Positions 25,207-33,534 of a DNA stretch of 64,000 bases are shown here, one piece after another. Each line of letters begins with the position of its first letter. The stretch's first letter is position 1. Position numbers and translations under genes: made by a program. Source of the DNA: DASTPP01 sp035762175 (GTDB lineage: Bacteria; Myxococcota_A; Polyangia; Polyangiales; Polyangiaceae). Below the pieces are notes generated by a model. It had not been told where the DNA came from. It saw only the letters and a program-made list of their open reading frames with translations, and ran no database searches. The stretch lies in NCBI GenBank assembly GCA_035762175.1, contig DASTPP010000438.1:1-64000 (forward strand), written 5' to 3'.

Positions 25207-25833
25207 TCAGGGCCGCGTTCCGGTCGGCCGGGCCGGCCGCGGCACCAGCGCGAGCTCCTCCGGCAGGCCGACCGGGGAGGCGAAGCGTTCGAAGGTCAGC
25301 TCCGAGCCCCGCAGCTCGCGGGCGCGCTCGTAATTCATCCACCAATCGGACCGATACTCGCCCGCGGCGCCCGCCGGTACGCACGAATGCAATACCCAGT
25401 AGCTGAGGTCCGGAACGAGCCGGCAGGTCGGCCCGTAGACGCGATAGAACTCATACGAGAAGCGGCCCGCCCGGTCGGCGAAGCCCCACGCGAGCCGGGC
25501 GGTATAGCCCGAAGGCAGCGGGGGGAGGCGCCAGGCGTCCTCTCTCTCGCCCCCCGCCGAGGCCGGTGCGCGCCCGCGCTCGACCTCGGCGGCCTCGAAC
25601 GCGCGTCTTCTGCCCCAGGCGCCCCCGGGGCTCTCGGCCCGCGCGCCGGATTGGGCCGCGGGCCGGCGCGCGCCCGCGGGAGCCTGCCGGCGGCGGCCGA
25701 GGCCCCGGCCCCGCGGGGCTGTGCCGCGGCCGCCGCCCTGGATCGAAACCCAGAGCGCCGACGCCACCAGCGCGAGCGCGAGGAGCCCGAGCGACCACGA
25801 CGCGACGAGAAGCACCAACGTGTGTGTAGGCAT
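25207..25833 (-). CDS. Single-pass membrane protein, copy 2 of a duplicated cassette
   Basis: 208 residues, paralogous to 13957-14604. The N-terminal membrane segment is MPTHTLVLLVASWSLGLLAL..., followed by an Arg/Gly-rich linker and the shared C-terminal domain (YTARLAWGFADRAGRFSYEF, YRVYGP, PDLSYWVL, MNYERARELRG, LTFERFASPVGLPEE). An upstream in-frame ATG at 25839 exists, but 25833 matches the start of the paralogue and is better spaced from GAGGG. It lies 120 nt downstream of its DUF2383 partner on the same strand, an order reversed relative to copy 1. Confidence 0.8.
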   Translation of the reverse strand: MPTHTLVLLVASWSLGLLALALVASALWVSIQGGGRGTAPRGRGLGRRRQAPAGARRPAAQSGARAESPGGAWGRRRAFEAAEVERGRAPASAGGEREDAWRLPPLPSGYTARLAWGFADRAGRFSYEFYRVYGPTCRLVPDLSYWVLHSCVPAGAAGEYRSDWWMNYERARELRGSELTFERFASPVGLPEELALVPRPARPTGTRP

Positions 25834-25953
25834 GGTCATTCCCTCTTCCGATCGCGCGGTCGCCCCCCTTCGCTCAGGCTGGACGCCGCGTGAAGGTAAG
25901 TCGGGTAGTGGTTGATGTCGCAACGCCTTCCGGGAAGGCCACCTCCGAGCCGC

Positions 25954-26394
25954 TCAGCTCAGCAGCCTTCGCACGTCGTGAATGGCGCGCCGGGTCCGCT
26001 CCTGCGCGGGCAGGAGGAGGCGCTCGACGAGCTCCTTGCCCTGCCCGTCGAGGCGCCGCAGGTTGCCGCGGTAGTCGTCGAGCCCCCGGTCTTCGCCCCG
26101 CGCGAGCGCCGAGACCGCGGCCCTGCCGCCGAAGGCGCGCGCGCCGGCCTCGACGAGCCCGGCGAAGGTGCCCCAGGCGCCCGAGCCCCTGGCGGGCGTA
26201 CCGCCCATGCGCGCGATGGCGTCGCGCAGGCATTGCACGCGCAATTCGTGCGACCGGGCGCAGTCTTCGAGCGCCGCGCGCGTGTCGGGGCCGCTCACCG
26301 AACGCAAGGCGTCATAGTACGTCTCGACGGCCGAGAGCTCGCCGCGCAAGAACGAGTTGAGCTGGGCGAGCGAGGACGAGGTCGTGTCCGACAT
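25954..26394 (-). CDS. DUF2383/PA2169-type four-helix-bundle (ferritin-like) protein, copy 2
   Basis: A 146-residue paralogue of 14601-15053: AQLNSFLRGELSAVETYYDA, CARSHELRVQCLRDAIARMG, GTPARGSGAWGTFAGLVEAG, SALARGEDRGLDDYRG, LLLPAQERTRRAIHDVRRLL. The Glu/His pattern of the helical bundle is kept. The start is ATG 26394 with a GGAGG site; the frame extends further upstream without a comparable site. It is the first gene of the minus-strand copy of the cassette, followed by the membrane protein. Confidence 0.85.
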   Translation of the reverse strand: MSDTTSSSLAQLNSFLRGELSAVETYYDALRSVSGPDTRAALEDCARSHELRVQCLRDAIARMGGTPARGSGAWGTFAGLVEAGARAFGGRAAVSALARGEDRGLDDYRGNLRRLDGQGKELVERLLLPAQERTRRAIHDVRRLLS

Positions 26395-26665
26395 GGAGGC
26401 CTCCGGCGGGCCGACCATCGCCGGCGCGAGGAGCGCCCGGATGCAAGAAGCAAGCCGCCATGTACCGAAAGCCGCGCGCCGCAGGCGCTCTACTCGTTCA
26501 CCTCTTGGCACCCACCTTCTACGCACGCAAGCCCGCCACAGACCGCTCCCCGCGTGGCAATATGCGACAGGGGGGCCGCCCGCCGGCCGCCGGCTCATCT
26601 GCGTCGAGGCGGGCCGCCGGTCGCCGGGGGCTCGAGCGGCCGAACCTGTCGGCCGCCGCGCGGGC

Positions 26666-27625
26666 TCAATCGGGCGCGACGTAAACGAGGGTCAGCCAGT
26701 CGTCGCGCGTCATGAACAGGGCGTCGTCGCCCATCGGCCGCTGCCGCGGGTTGACGGTCGCGGAGAGCGACACGATGCCCGCGTTGAGGTTGGTCAGCCC
26801 GAAGGTGCCCGACGCGCTCGTCTCCGTCGCGTCCGTTCGCGGCAGGTTGTTTGGGTCGGTGTAGAACTGCTTCGTCGAGGCGCTCGCCGAGGACGGCGAC
26901 GTGAGGGCGAACGAGACCTGGGCGGCGAGGGCCCCCGTGCAGGTGAGCGCCGTCGCGATGGCGAACGCGTTCGGGGGCTCGCCCACGGCGAACGAGCCGC
27001 CGATGAGGGCGGCGAGCGATGCCGCGTCCGCCTCCTTGAAGAGTACCGCCCGGCGGCTTTGGCCGCGCAGGATCTCACGCGCCGGCAAGTAGAGGAGCTC
27101 TGGCACGTACGGGTCGGGGGTCTCGGGCGGGCTGCGGATTTCGAAGTAGCCGCTGAAGTTCTCGGGCACCGGCAGGGTGACGTGGCCGCCCTCGTCGACC
27201 GACGTGTCGTTTGCCACCGGCAGCTCGCAGCTGACGTCGAGCCGGCCGCAGGCCCGCACCAGGGCGCCGACCGCCGGCTGGCGGGTGATGCCGCTCACGA
27301 CCTCCAGCTCCAGGTTGACGATCTGGCTCGTCGGCTCGAGCGGCGGGAGGTCGAGGCAGCCCCACGTCACGTCGATCGGCCCCCCACCCGCGCCCGCCGC
27401 GCCGCCCGCGCCGCCGCCCATGCCCGCCGCACCCCCCGTGCCGCCACCCCCGGCGCCGTCACCCGCGGTGCCGCCACCCCCCGTGCCGGCGGCCCCCGCC
27501 GTGCCGGCCCCCCCCGCGCCGCCGCTGCCCGCGATGATGTCATCGCCCACCCGGACGTTCTCGACAAAGCAGGCCGCAGCCAGGGCGGCACACCCCAAGC
27601 TCCCGGCAAATTGTAGCATGCGCAT
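26666..27625 (-). CDS. Lipoprotein with Gly-rich linker, unknown function
   Basis: A 319-residue protein with lipoprotein signal MRMLQFAGSLGCAALAAAC. A 50-residue Gly/Ala/Thr linker (GGAGGAGTAGAAGTGGGG-like) follows, the typical spacer of myxobacterial outer-membrane lipoproteins. The folded part is beta-rich (TSQIVNLELEVVSGITRQPA, HVTLPVPENFSGYFEIRSP, TFGLTNLNAGIVSLSATVNP), resembling carboxypeptidase-regulatory or Ig-like domains, with three Cys near residues 95-140. The start was chosen for its GAAAGG site and lipobox position. Surface exposure inferred. Confidence 0.75.
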   Translation of the reverse strand: MRMLQFAGSLGCAALAAACFVENVRVGDDIIAGSGGAGGAGTAGAAGTGGGGTAGDGAGGGGTGGAAGMGGGAGGAAGAGGGPIDVTWGCLDLPPLEPTSQIVNLELEVVSGITRQPAVGALVRACGRLDVSCELPVANDTSVDEGGHVTLPVPENFSGYFEIRSPPETPDPYVPELLYLPAREILRGQSRRAVLFKEADAASLAALIGGSFAVGEPPNAFAIATALTCTGALAAQVSFALTSPSSASASTKQFYTDPNNLPRTDATETSASGTFGLTNLNAGIVSLSATVNPRQRPMGDDALFMTRDDWLTLVYVAPD

Positions 27626-27727
27626 GGTCGTCAACCTTTCGGTCAAGAAGGTTTACTTTGTGCAAGGGTGCCCGCGCCTCGACCGCGACGCGAGGTGCGG
27701 CCGACGGGCGGGCGGCCGACGCGGCCT

Positions 27728-27820
27728 AAGCGAAGCGGCCCCGGGGTGGGCGGTGGACAGGTCGGAAGCGAAGCGGCCCCGGGGCGGGCGGTGGATAGGT
27801 CGTAAGCGAAGCGGCCGAAG
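27728..27820. repeat. 38-bp tandem repeat, two full copies plus a partial
   Basis: 27728-27765 and 27766-27803 are nearly identical (aagcgaagcggccccggggt then gggcggtgga-aggtcg), and a third copy breaks up after aagcgaagcggcc. It lies in non-coding DNA between a lipoprotein gene and an ABC-permease relic. Confidence 0.75.
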
Positions 27821-28139
27821 GTTGGCTGAAGCAAAGCGAAGCGTCCTGAGGCGTCGCCCGTACACATGGAGGCAGGGGCGCGAACTTTTGGAAAAAAGTG
27901 AGCGGCATGCTCGCGGGGCAGATAACCCCCGAGCAGGCCTCGGTTCGGCGCCCCGGTCGCTCGGGCGTGCGGTGCGGCGGGTGGTGGCGTCGGGCGCGTC
28001 CTGACGTGCGCCCTGGCGCAGCGTACCTTACCCCCGGGGCGTGCGAGGCCGGACGTCGCGCGGCGGGCGCGCCCGCTCGCCCGGGCCTGCGGCCCGTCGC
28101 GCCATCCGAGGCTGGGGCCAGTCGAGGCGGCGTGGGCGC

Positions 28140-28360
28140 ACGGTGCTCCGTCGGCCCACAGCGCCGCGGTCGGCTGCACGCGCATCGCTCGCCGCCCCGG
28201 CAGCCAGCAGGCCACGCCCGCGACGGCGGCGACCAAGGCCGCGACGGCGCGTCGGCTGGGACAGGTCGCCGCCGTCGAGCCCCAGCGGGGCCCAGGCCTC
28301 GACGTCGTCGCCCGGGAACCAGAGCCCGGCCGGCATGACGCCGATGATCGTGACCTGGGG
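28140..28360 (-). pseudogene. Relic of a MacB/FtsX-type ABC transporter permease with internal deletion
   Basis: The minus strand first encodes VTIIGVMPAGLWFPGDDVEA and then WAPLGL, a motif from the periplasmic domain of acidobacterial-type duplicated FtsX permeases (VIGVMPPGFxFPxxDVxxWxPL). After one frame change at about 28255 it continues VAALVAAVAGVACWLPGRRA and then MRVQPTAALWADG, the end of the same family (LPARRAxRVdPxxALR). Several hundred residues between the two motifs are missing, so the gene has an internal deletion and is non-functional. Confidence 0.6.
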
Positions 28361-29353
28361 CGGTTGGGGGCAGCCTGTGGGATCCCGATTCCGGCGAGGC
28401 CGGGGCGCGGGCCGCCCCAGGACTTCGGGCCGGCGCGCCGAGCGCCCGAAAGGGGCCGTGACGGCCCCCCGTTGCTGTTCCGGGCCTCCGGCCATTCCCA
28501 TCACTCTTCGAGCGGTAAAGCCGTTCAGCCGTTTCTTCGCTCGGCGCCGGGGGTTGCTCCTTGGCGGTTAAGCCCCCCCCTCGGGGCACGCGGCGGGTAC
28601 CCACGCTCGCCCCGGTGAACGAGGTGGCAATGGCGCGCTCGGGGCCGAACTTGACGCCAGACGTCATGTCGGAGCGGCGGCGGCGGGGCCGCGGGGGCGC
28701 CGCGCCCGTCTTCATTCGAGGGCCCCCGCCCGCCGGGCGCCGGGCATGCAAATAGGTGGCCGCCCCCGTTCGACGCACCTCCGACGCGATCGGGGGGCCC
28801 AGGGGGGGGCCGGCATAGCGCGCCGGCCGACGCCAAACCGAAGAGCGGCAAGCCCCCTATGGGACTCCCACACCCCCCCGGAACTTCTGACCGGCAGAAT
28901 TTTTCACTCTCCATGCGCATCTCCTCTCGTACTACGTCAGCACGTGCGCTATGGTGATCGTGCTCATGCGTCTCACCTTCGTGCGGCCTGTCGCCCTGCG
29001 GGGCGATCGTGCTTCCGCGGCCGCGCGCCTTTGGGGTCCTGCGGGTCGGCGTCGTGCGGCGGCCGGCCCGGCGTGGGCGGCGGCGCGCGCCGGCGGCGCC
29101 CTCCGCCGAGGGGCGCGCCGCTGACGCGGCGCGTATCCCCTCCGCGGCGGGCGTCATTGCGAAGGTCGAACCGGTCGGCGGCTACCTTGGTTACGCCACT
29201 GTCTTAAAAGCTCGAGCCCAGGCCCCCCGCCCCCCGGGGGGCGTCGAACCGTCGAAACGCCACGCCGCGGCGGCGGAGCACGGGCGCGTCCGCAGCGCGC
29301 CCGCGGGGGGCCGGCGTGCGTCCAGCGTCCAGCGTCCATAGGAAAGGCCCGCG

Positions 29354-32300
29354 ATGGAAGCATCCGAACAGTTGTCGGTCGTCACGGCGATCACGAGCGA
29401 GGCGCGGGAGCGCGGCTTGTATTTTCAATTCATCGGCGACGAGCGCCTCTCGGGGCGCCGCGTCACGGTGGGCGGAAAGGGCCTGCTCTCCTTCTCGTCG
29501 TGTTCCTACCTGGGGCTCGAGTTCCACCCGGCGCTCGTCGCCGGGGTGCACGACGCCGTCGACCGCTACGGCACGCAGTTCTCGGCCTCGCGGGGGTTCC
29601 TGTCGGTGCCCCTCTACGAAGAGCTCGAGTCCCTGCTCTCCCGCGTGTTCGGCGGCTACGCCCTCGTCTCGCCCTCGACCAGCCTCGGGCACCAGGCCGC
29701 GCTCTCGGCCCTCGCGACCGAGAAAGATGCGATCCTCTACGACCACCAGGCGCACTTCAGCGTGCAGTGCGCGGTCAACCTCGTGCGCAGCGCCGGCGCC
29801 CACGTCGAGCTCGTGCACCACGCCGACTTCGGCGGCGCCATCGAGCGCGCGGCCGAGCTCGCCCGGCGCCACCGGACGGTCTGGTTCGCCTGCGACGGCG
29901 TCTACAGCATGTACGGCGACACCCTCTCGGCCGAGCTGGTGCGGGGCCTGCTCGACGCGGCGCCCAACGTCCGGCTCTACGTCGACGACGCGCACGGCAT
30001 GAGCTGGGCGGGCGAGCACGGCCGCGGCAGCTTCCTCTCGCGCTTCGGCCTGAGCGACCGCGTCGTCGTCGCCACCTCGCTCAACAAGGCCTACGCCGCC
30101 GGCGGCGGCTGCCTCGTGTTCGCCACCCGCGAGGAGCGCGAGTGGGTCCGCAATTGCATCGGCGCGCTCGCCTTCTCGGGCCCCCTGCAGCCGCCCATGC
30201 TGGGGGCGGCCGTCGCCTCGGCCAAGGTGCACTTGAGCGACGAGATCTACCGCCGCCAGGCCGTCTTGCGCGAGCGCGTCACCCTCGCCAACCGCCTGCT
30301 GCGCGAGGCGCAGCTCGACCCGCTGGTCGAGAACGAGACGCCCATCTTCTTCCTGCCCCTCGGCGCCCCCCAGCTCACCTACGACCTCGCCGGCGCGCTG
30401 CGCGAGGCGCACGACATCCACGCCACCGTCGCGCTCTTCCCCGGCGTGCCCGTGCGCCGCTCGGGGCTGCGCCTGGCCATCACCGCCGCGCACTCCGAGG
30501 CCGACATCCGCCGCCTCGTCGGCGCCCTCGAGGCCGAGGCCCCCGCCGTCTTCGAGCGCCACGGCGCGACGCGCGAGCGCGTGCGCGGCCGCTTCCGCGG
30601 CGCCATCCGGCACGCCGCCCCCCCGCTCGCCGTCGCCGCGCCCGGCCCCCACGCCCCCGCCCCCCAGGCCCCCGCGGCCCGGCCCGCGGTGCCGATCGCG
30701 GTCGAGGTCCATCGCAGCATCCGCGACGTCGACCGCGCGCTCTGGGACGGGCTGCTCGGCGCCGCGGGCGCCTGCAGCTGGGACGCGCTCGCGACCGCGG
30801 AGGACGTCTTCCGCGGCCACGGCCGCCGCGAGCACGACTGGGACTTCCACTACGTGCTCGCCCGGCACGAGGGGCGCGTCGTCGGCGCCACCTTCTTCAC
30901 CACCGCCCTCAACAAGGACGACATGCTGATGCGCGAGGAGGTCTCGCTCGCGGTCGAGCGGCGGCGCGAGTCGGACCCCTACTTCCTCACCAGCCTCGTC
31001 ACCATGGCCGGCTCGCTCCTGTCCGAGGGCGACCACCTTTATCTCGACCGCGCGGGGCCCTGGCGCGAGGCGCTCGCCGAGATCGTGCGCGCGGGCCTCG
31101 CCATCCACGACGCGGCCCGCTCGAACGCGCTCATCTTCCGCGACCTGCCCGAGGCCGACACCGAGCTCGGCGCGGCCCTGGCCGAGCACGGCTTCTCGAA
31201 GGTGCCGATGCCCGACTCGCACCGCCTCGAGCTGACCTTCGCCAGCGACGACGAGCTCGCCGCCTCGCTCTCGAAGCGCAAGCGCCAGTACCTGCGCGAG
31301 CAGGCCGCGCGCGCGGGCCACTTCGTCGTCGAGCGCTTCGGCCACGGCGCGGGCCGCACCCTCGACCCCGCCGAGGCGCGGCACCTGCACGCGCTCTACC
31401 TCAACGTCGCCTCGCGCAAGCGGCGCATCAACGTCTTCCCCCTGCCCGAGCGCGTCGTCGAGGGCTTCCTCACCTCGCCCTCCTGGGAGGTCGTCACGCT
31501 GCGCCTGCGCCCGGAGTGCGGCGGCCCGGCCGACGGCGCCCCCGTCGCCTGGTACGCCGCCCACGTCTCGGGCGGCCACTACATGCCCTTCCTCTGTGGC
31601 CTCGACTACCGCTACGTGACCGAGCACGGCGTCTACCGCCAGACCCTCTACCAGATGGTCCGCCGGGCCCGCGAGTGCGGCGCCAGCGTGCTGCACCTCG
31701 GCATGGACGCCGACTTCGAGAAGTCGCGCTACGGCTCGACCCCGGTGCGGTGCTGCGTCTACGTGCAGGCCCGCGACCACTTCAACGCCGCCGTGCTGCG
31801 CGACCTGGTCGCCAACGTCGCCAGCCTCGAGGCCCCCCGCGCCGCCGCCCGCATCGCCCCCGCCGCCATCGCCGCCGCCGCGTCCCCCGCGGCCGCCGTC
31901 GCCGCCGTCGCCTCCGCCCTCTCCTCGACGTCCGCCATCCCCGCCGCGGCCGCCATGACCCGATCGTCGTCGGCGATGCGCGCCGCCCCCAAGGCCCCCT
32001 CGACCTCCGCCATCCCCGCCGCCGCGAGCGCCCGCTCCTCCTCCGCGTTCCCCGCGGCCCCGCGGGCCCCCTCGACCTCCGCCACCCCCGCCGCGTCCAG
32101 GGCCCCCTCGACCTCTGTCATCCCCGCCGCGTCCAGGGCCCCCTCCACCTCTGCCATCCCCGCCGCATCCAGGGCGCCCTCGACCTCCGCCATCCCCGCG
32201 GCCTCCAGAACTCCTTCTTCCTCCGCGATCCTTGCGGCCTTCAGGGCCCCTTCGACCTCGGCGATCGCGGCGGCGTCCAAGGCCCCCTCGACCTCCGCGA

Positions 32301-32563
32301 TCCTTGCGGCCTCCAGGGCCCGAGCGTCCTCTGCCATGCCCGCGGCCCCGCGGGCCCCCTCGACGTCTGCGGCCCCCGCGGCGCCTAGCACCTCGTCGGC
32401 TTCGACGACGCGCGCGACCTCCGCGATGCGCGCGGCCCCCAAGGCCCCCTCGGCCTCCGCCATGCCCGCGGCGCCCAAGGCCCCTTCGTCTTCTGCCATG
32501 CCCGCGGCGCCCAAGGCCCCCTCGTCCTCCGCGATGCCCGCGGCCCCCGTGACGCCTTCGTGA
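29354..32563 (+). CDS. Bifunctional alpha-oxoamine synthase / GNAT-type acyltransferase with long repeat tail
   Basis: A 1069-residue fusion. Residues 1-405 are a fold-type I PLP enzyme of the alpha-oxoamine synthase class (KBL/BioF/SPT/CqsA): SFSSCSYLGLEFHPALV, TQFSASRGF, VDDAHGMSWAGEHGRGS and K245 in TSLNKAYAAGGG as the Schiff-base Lys. It should condense an amino acid with an acyl thioester. Residues about 440-850 are a FemAB/BioF2-type GNAT domain (KRKRQYLREQAARAGHF, GGHYMPFLCGLDYRYVTEHG, HLGMDADFEKSRYGS), possibly acylating the amino ketone. Residues about 865-1069 are a low-complexity tail of roughly 12-residue repeats (APSTSAIPAASR). Ribosome binding site GGAAAGG. A strong terminator follows. 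The product could be a sphingolipid-like or signalling molecule (inference). Confidence 0.85.
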   Translation: MEASEQLSVVTAITSEARERGLYFQFIGDERLSGRRVTVGGKGLLSFSSCSYLGLEFHPALVAGVHDAVDRYGTQFSASRGFLSVPLYEELESLLSRVFGGYALVSPSTSLGHQAALSALATEKDAILYDHQAHFSVQCAVNLVRSAGAHVELVHHADFGGAIERAAELARRHRTVWFACDGVYSMYGDTLSAELVRGLLDAAPNVRLYVDDAHGMSWAGEHGRGSFLSRFGLSDRVVVATSLNKAYAAGGGCLVFATREEREWVRNCIGALAFSGPLQPPMLGAAVASAKVHLSDEIYRRQAVLRERVTLANRLLREAQLDPLVENETPIFFLPLGAPQLTYDLAGALREAHDIHATVALFPGVPVRRSGLRLAITAAHSEADIRRLVGALEAEAPAVFERHGATRERVRGRFRGAIRHAAPPLAVAAPGPHAPAPQAPAARPAVPIAVEVHRSIRDVDRALWDGLLGAAGACSWDALATAEDVFRGHGRREHDWDFHYVLARHEGRVVGATFFTTALNKDDMLMREEVSLAVERRRESDPYFLTSLVTMAGSLLSEGDHLYLDRAGPWREALAEIVRAGLAIHDAARSNALIFRDLPEADTELGAALAEHGFSKVPMPDSHRLELTFASDDELAASLSKRKRQYLREQAARAGHFVVERFGHGAGRTLDPAEARHLHALYLNVASRKRRINVFPLPERVVEGFLTSPSWEVVTLRLRPECGGPADGAPVAWYAAHVSGGHYMPFLCGLDYRYVTEHGVYRQTLYQMVRRARECGASVLHLGMDADFEKSRYGSTPVRCCVYVQARDHFNAAVLRDLVANVASLEAPRAAARIAPAAIAAAASPAAAVAAVASALSSTSAIPAAAAMTRSSSAMRAAPKAPSTSAIPAAASARSSSAFPAAPRAPSTSATPAASRAPSTSVIPAASRAPSTSAIPAASRAPSTSAIPAASRTPSSSAILAAFRAPSTSAIAAASKAPSTSAILAASRARASSAMPAAPRAPSTSAAPAAPSTSSASTTRATSAMRAAPKAPSASAMPAAPKAPSSSAMPAAPKAPSSSAMPAAPVTPS
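31925..32560 (+). repeat. 36-bp-type coding tandem repeats in the AOS fusion tail
   Basis: About 17 imperfect copies of a 36-39-bp unit (core ccctcgacctccgccatccc) encode 12-13-residue repeats of Ala, Pro, Ser and Thr with occasional Arg/Lys. The unit sequence varies more in codons than in protein. The repeats explain the long antisense frame over the same segment. Confidence 0.8.
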
Positions 32564-32616
32564 CCGCCGCCCGCACGGCCGACGGCGCCGAGGGCGCCGC
32601 GGCCGAGTGAGCGCGC

Positions 32617-32653
32617 GCCCCCGGGCGGCAACTGCTTGTCGCCCGGGGGCTTT
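32617..32653 (+). terminator. Rho-independent terminator of the AOS fusion gene
   Basis: A stem of 11 bp (32617-32627, gcccccgggcg, pairing with 32640-32650, cgcccgggggc), a 12-nt loop, then TTT. It lies 54 nt after the stop codon of the 29354-32563 gene. Confidence 0.65.
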
Positions 32654-32695
32654 CGCGCGGGCGCCGAGACTCGGCCCGCTTTCGTCCGACAGAGC

Positions 32696-33012
32696 TTATC
32701 CAGGCGGCGGGTGGCCTGGCGCGTCCGGCGGCCCCGGACTCGACGAGGGTGTTTCGGAACGCCCGGCGGACCGCCCAGACCGCCCAGACCCCCCAGACCG
32801 CCCAGGCTACTGACCTTTGCGAACCTGTTCGGGGGGTGCCCGGCTCGTCTGCCCGGGCCTTGCCCGGGGGGACCACCCGAACAGGTTCACAAAGGTCAGT
32901 AGCCTGGGCGAATCGCCCCGGGCGGTTCGGGCGGTGCTCGACCGAGCATTTTGAACCACCCTCGTCGAGTCCGGGGCCGCCGCGCGCGCCAGGCCACCCG
33001 CCGCCTGGATAA
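32696..33012. mobile_element. 317-bp palindromic, MITE-like element with two nested inverted repeats
   Basis: The outer arms 32696-32751 and 32957-33012 are inverted copies (54 of 56 bases match; the arm begins ttatccaggcggcgggtggc). The inner arms 32801-32833 and 32876-32908 are inverted copies (32 of 33; the arm begins cccaggctactgacctttgc). Between outer and inner left arms there is a short ccgcccaga tandem. No transposase is encoded. The right edge cuts into the 3' end of the minus-strand gene at 33534, whose frame then runs into the element. No target-site duplication is obvious. Non-autonomous transposition is inferred from structure only. Confidence 0.6.
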
Positions 33013-33534
33013 GGTGACGCCGGCGTCGCGCGCCTTGTTCAGGAGCTCGAGCTTGCCCACCGAGGCCCGCGCGGACACGTCGTCGAGGGCGTCGTCGATC
33101 GAGGTATAGGTGAACACCTTGCCGCGCAGGCCCGTCGCCATCGAAATGGCGAGCACCACGCTGCGGATGACGCTCGCGGTAAAGCCCTGGCTCTCGATCA
33201 CGTTGTGGATCGACTCGTAATACTTGAAGGCCGTCGACATCACCCGGACCGCCTCGGCGCGCACCTCGGAGGTGAGCGGCGGGTGCGACGCCGACTGGAT
33301 CGACAGGTGCAAGATCTTTGCCCCCGTCTGGGCGAAGTAGCGCCCGCTCTCGTGCACGATGTCGGTGAAGTCCCCCGGGGCGACCGCCCCGAGCCAACGC
33401 ACGATGAGCACCCGCCCGATGTAGACCCGCCGATAGCGTTCGGTGACGAACGGCTCATGGAAGGGGGGGTCAGGGGGGCGAGATGCCAAGGCTGCCACCG
33501 TCTCGTATAGCGCCCCTGGGGGCCCAGACGTCAA
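32896..33534 (-). CDS. Unknown STAS/SpoIIAA-like protein with a 3' end overwritten by the palindromic element
   Basis: The frame begins at TTG 33534, whose bases overlap the TGA stop of the upstream lipoprotein gene (TTGA), and codes for 212 residues. About 173 residues look native: RVYIGRVLIVRWLGAVAPGD, ILHLSIQSASHPPLTSEVRA, HNVIESQGFTASVIRSVVLA, FTYTSIDDALDDVS. This alternating beta/alpha pattern resembles STAS/SpoIIAA-like domains, which is tentative. After KARDAGVT the frame enters the inverted-repeat element and ends in foreign sequence (SRRRVAWRARRPRTRRGW...). The true C-terminus is probably lost or replaced. Confidence 0.6.
   Translation of the reverse strand: MTSGPPGALYETVAALASRPPDPPFHEPFVTERYRRVYIGRVLIVRWLGAVAPGDFTDIVHESGRYFAQTGAKILHLSIQSASHPPLTSEVRAEAVRVMSTAFKYYESIHNVIESQGFTASVIRSVVLAISMATGLRGKVFTYTSIDDALDDVSARASVGKLELLNKARDAGVTLSRRRVAWRARRPRTRRGWFKMLGRAPPEPPGAIRPGY

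Larger units (their letters stand above)
27626..29353. other. Gene-poor region with a tandem repeat and an ABC-permease relic
   Basis: About 1.7 kb with no intact gene. It holds the 38-bp tandem repeat at 27728-27803 and the permease relic at about 28140-28360. The rest (28370-29350) shows only short frames. One minus-strand frame starting MRMESEKFCRSEVPGG near 28915 has a GAGAGG site but no recognisable product. The right end carries the ribosome binding site of the AOS fusion gene (aggaaagg). Confidence 0.4.

Noticed and set aside
28850..28920. RiPP-like precursor starting MRMESEKFCRSEVPGGCG on the minus strand
   Set aside because: A ribosome-binding-like GAGAGG is present, but the frame continues into Pro/Arg-rich noise and there is no maturation gene next to it.
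27626..29353. Intact ABC transporter gene
   Set aside because: Only two separated motifs are present, in different frames, with the middle of the protein missing.
31759..32631. Repeat-rich minus-strand frame (MAEVEGALDAAGM-type repeats)
   Set aside because: It is the complement of the 36-bp repeats in the AOS fusion tail. The sense frame is continuous with a clear enzyme, has a ribosome binding site and ends at a terminator.
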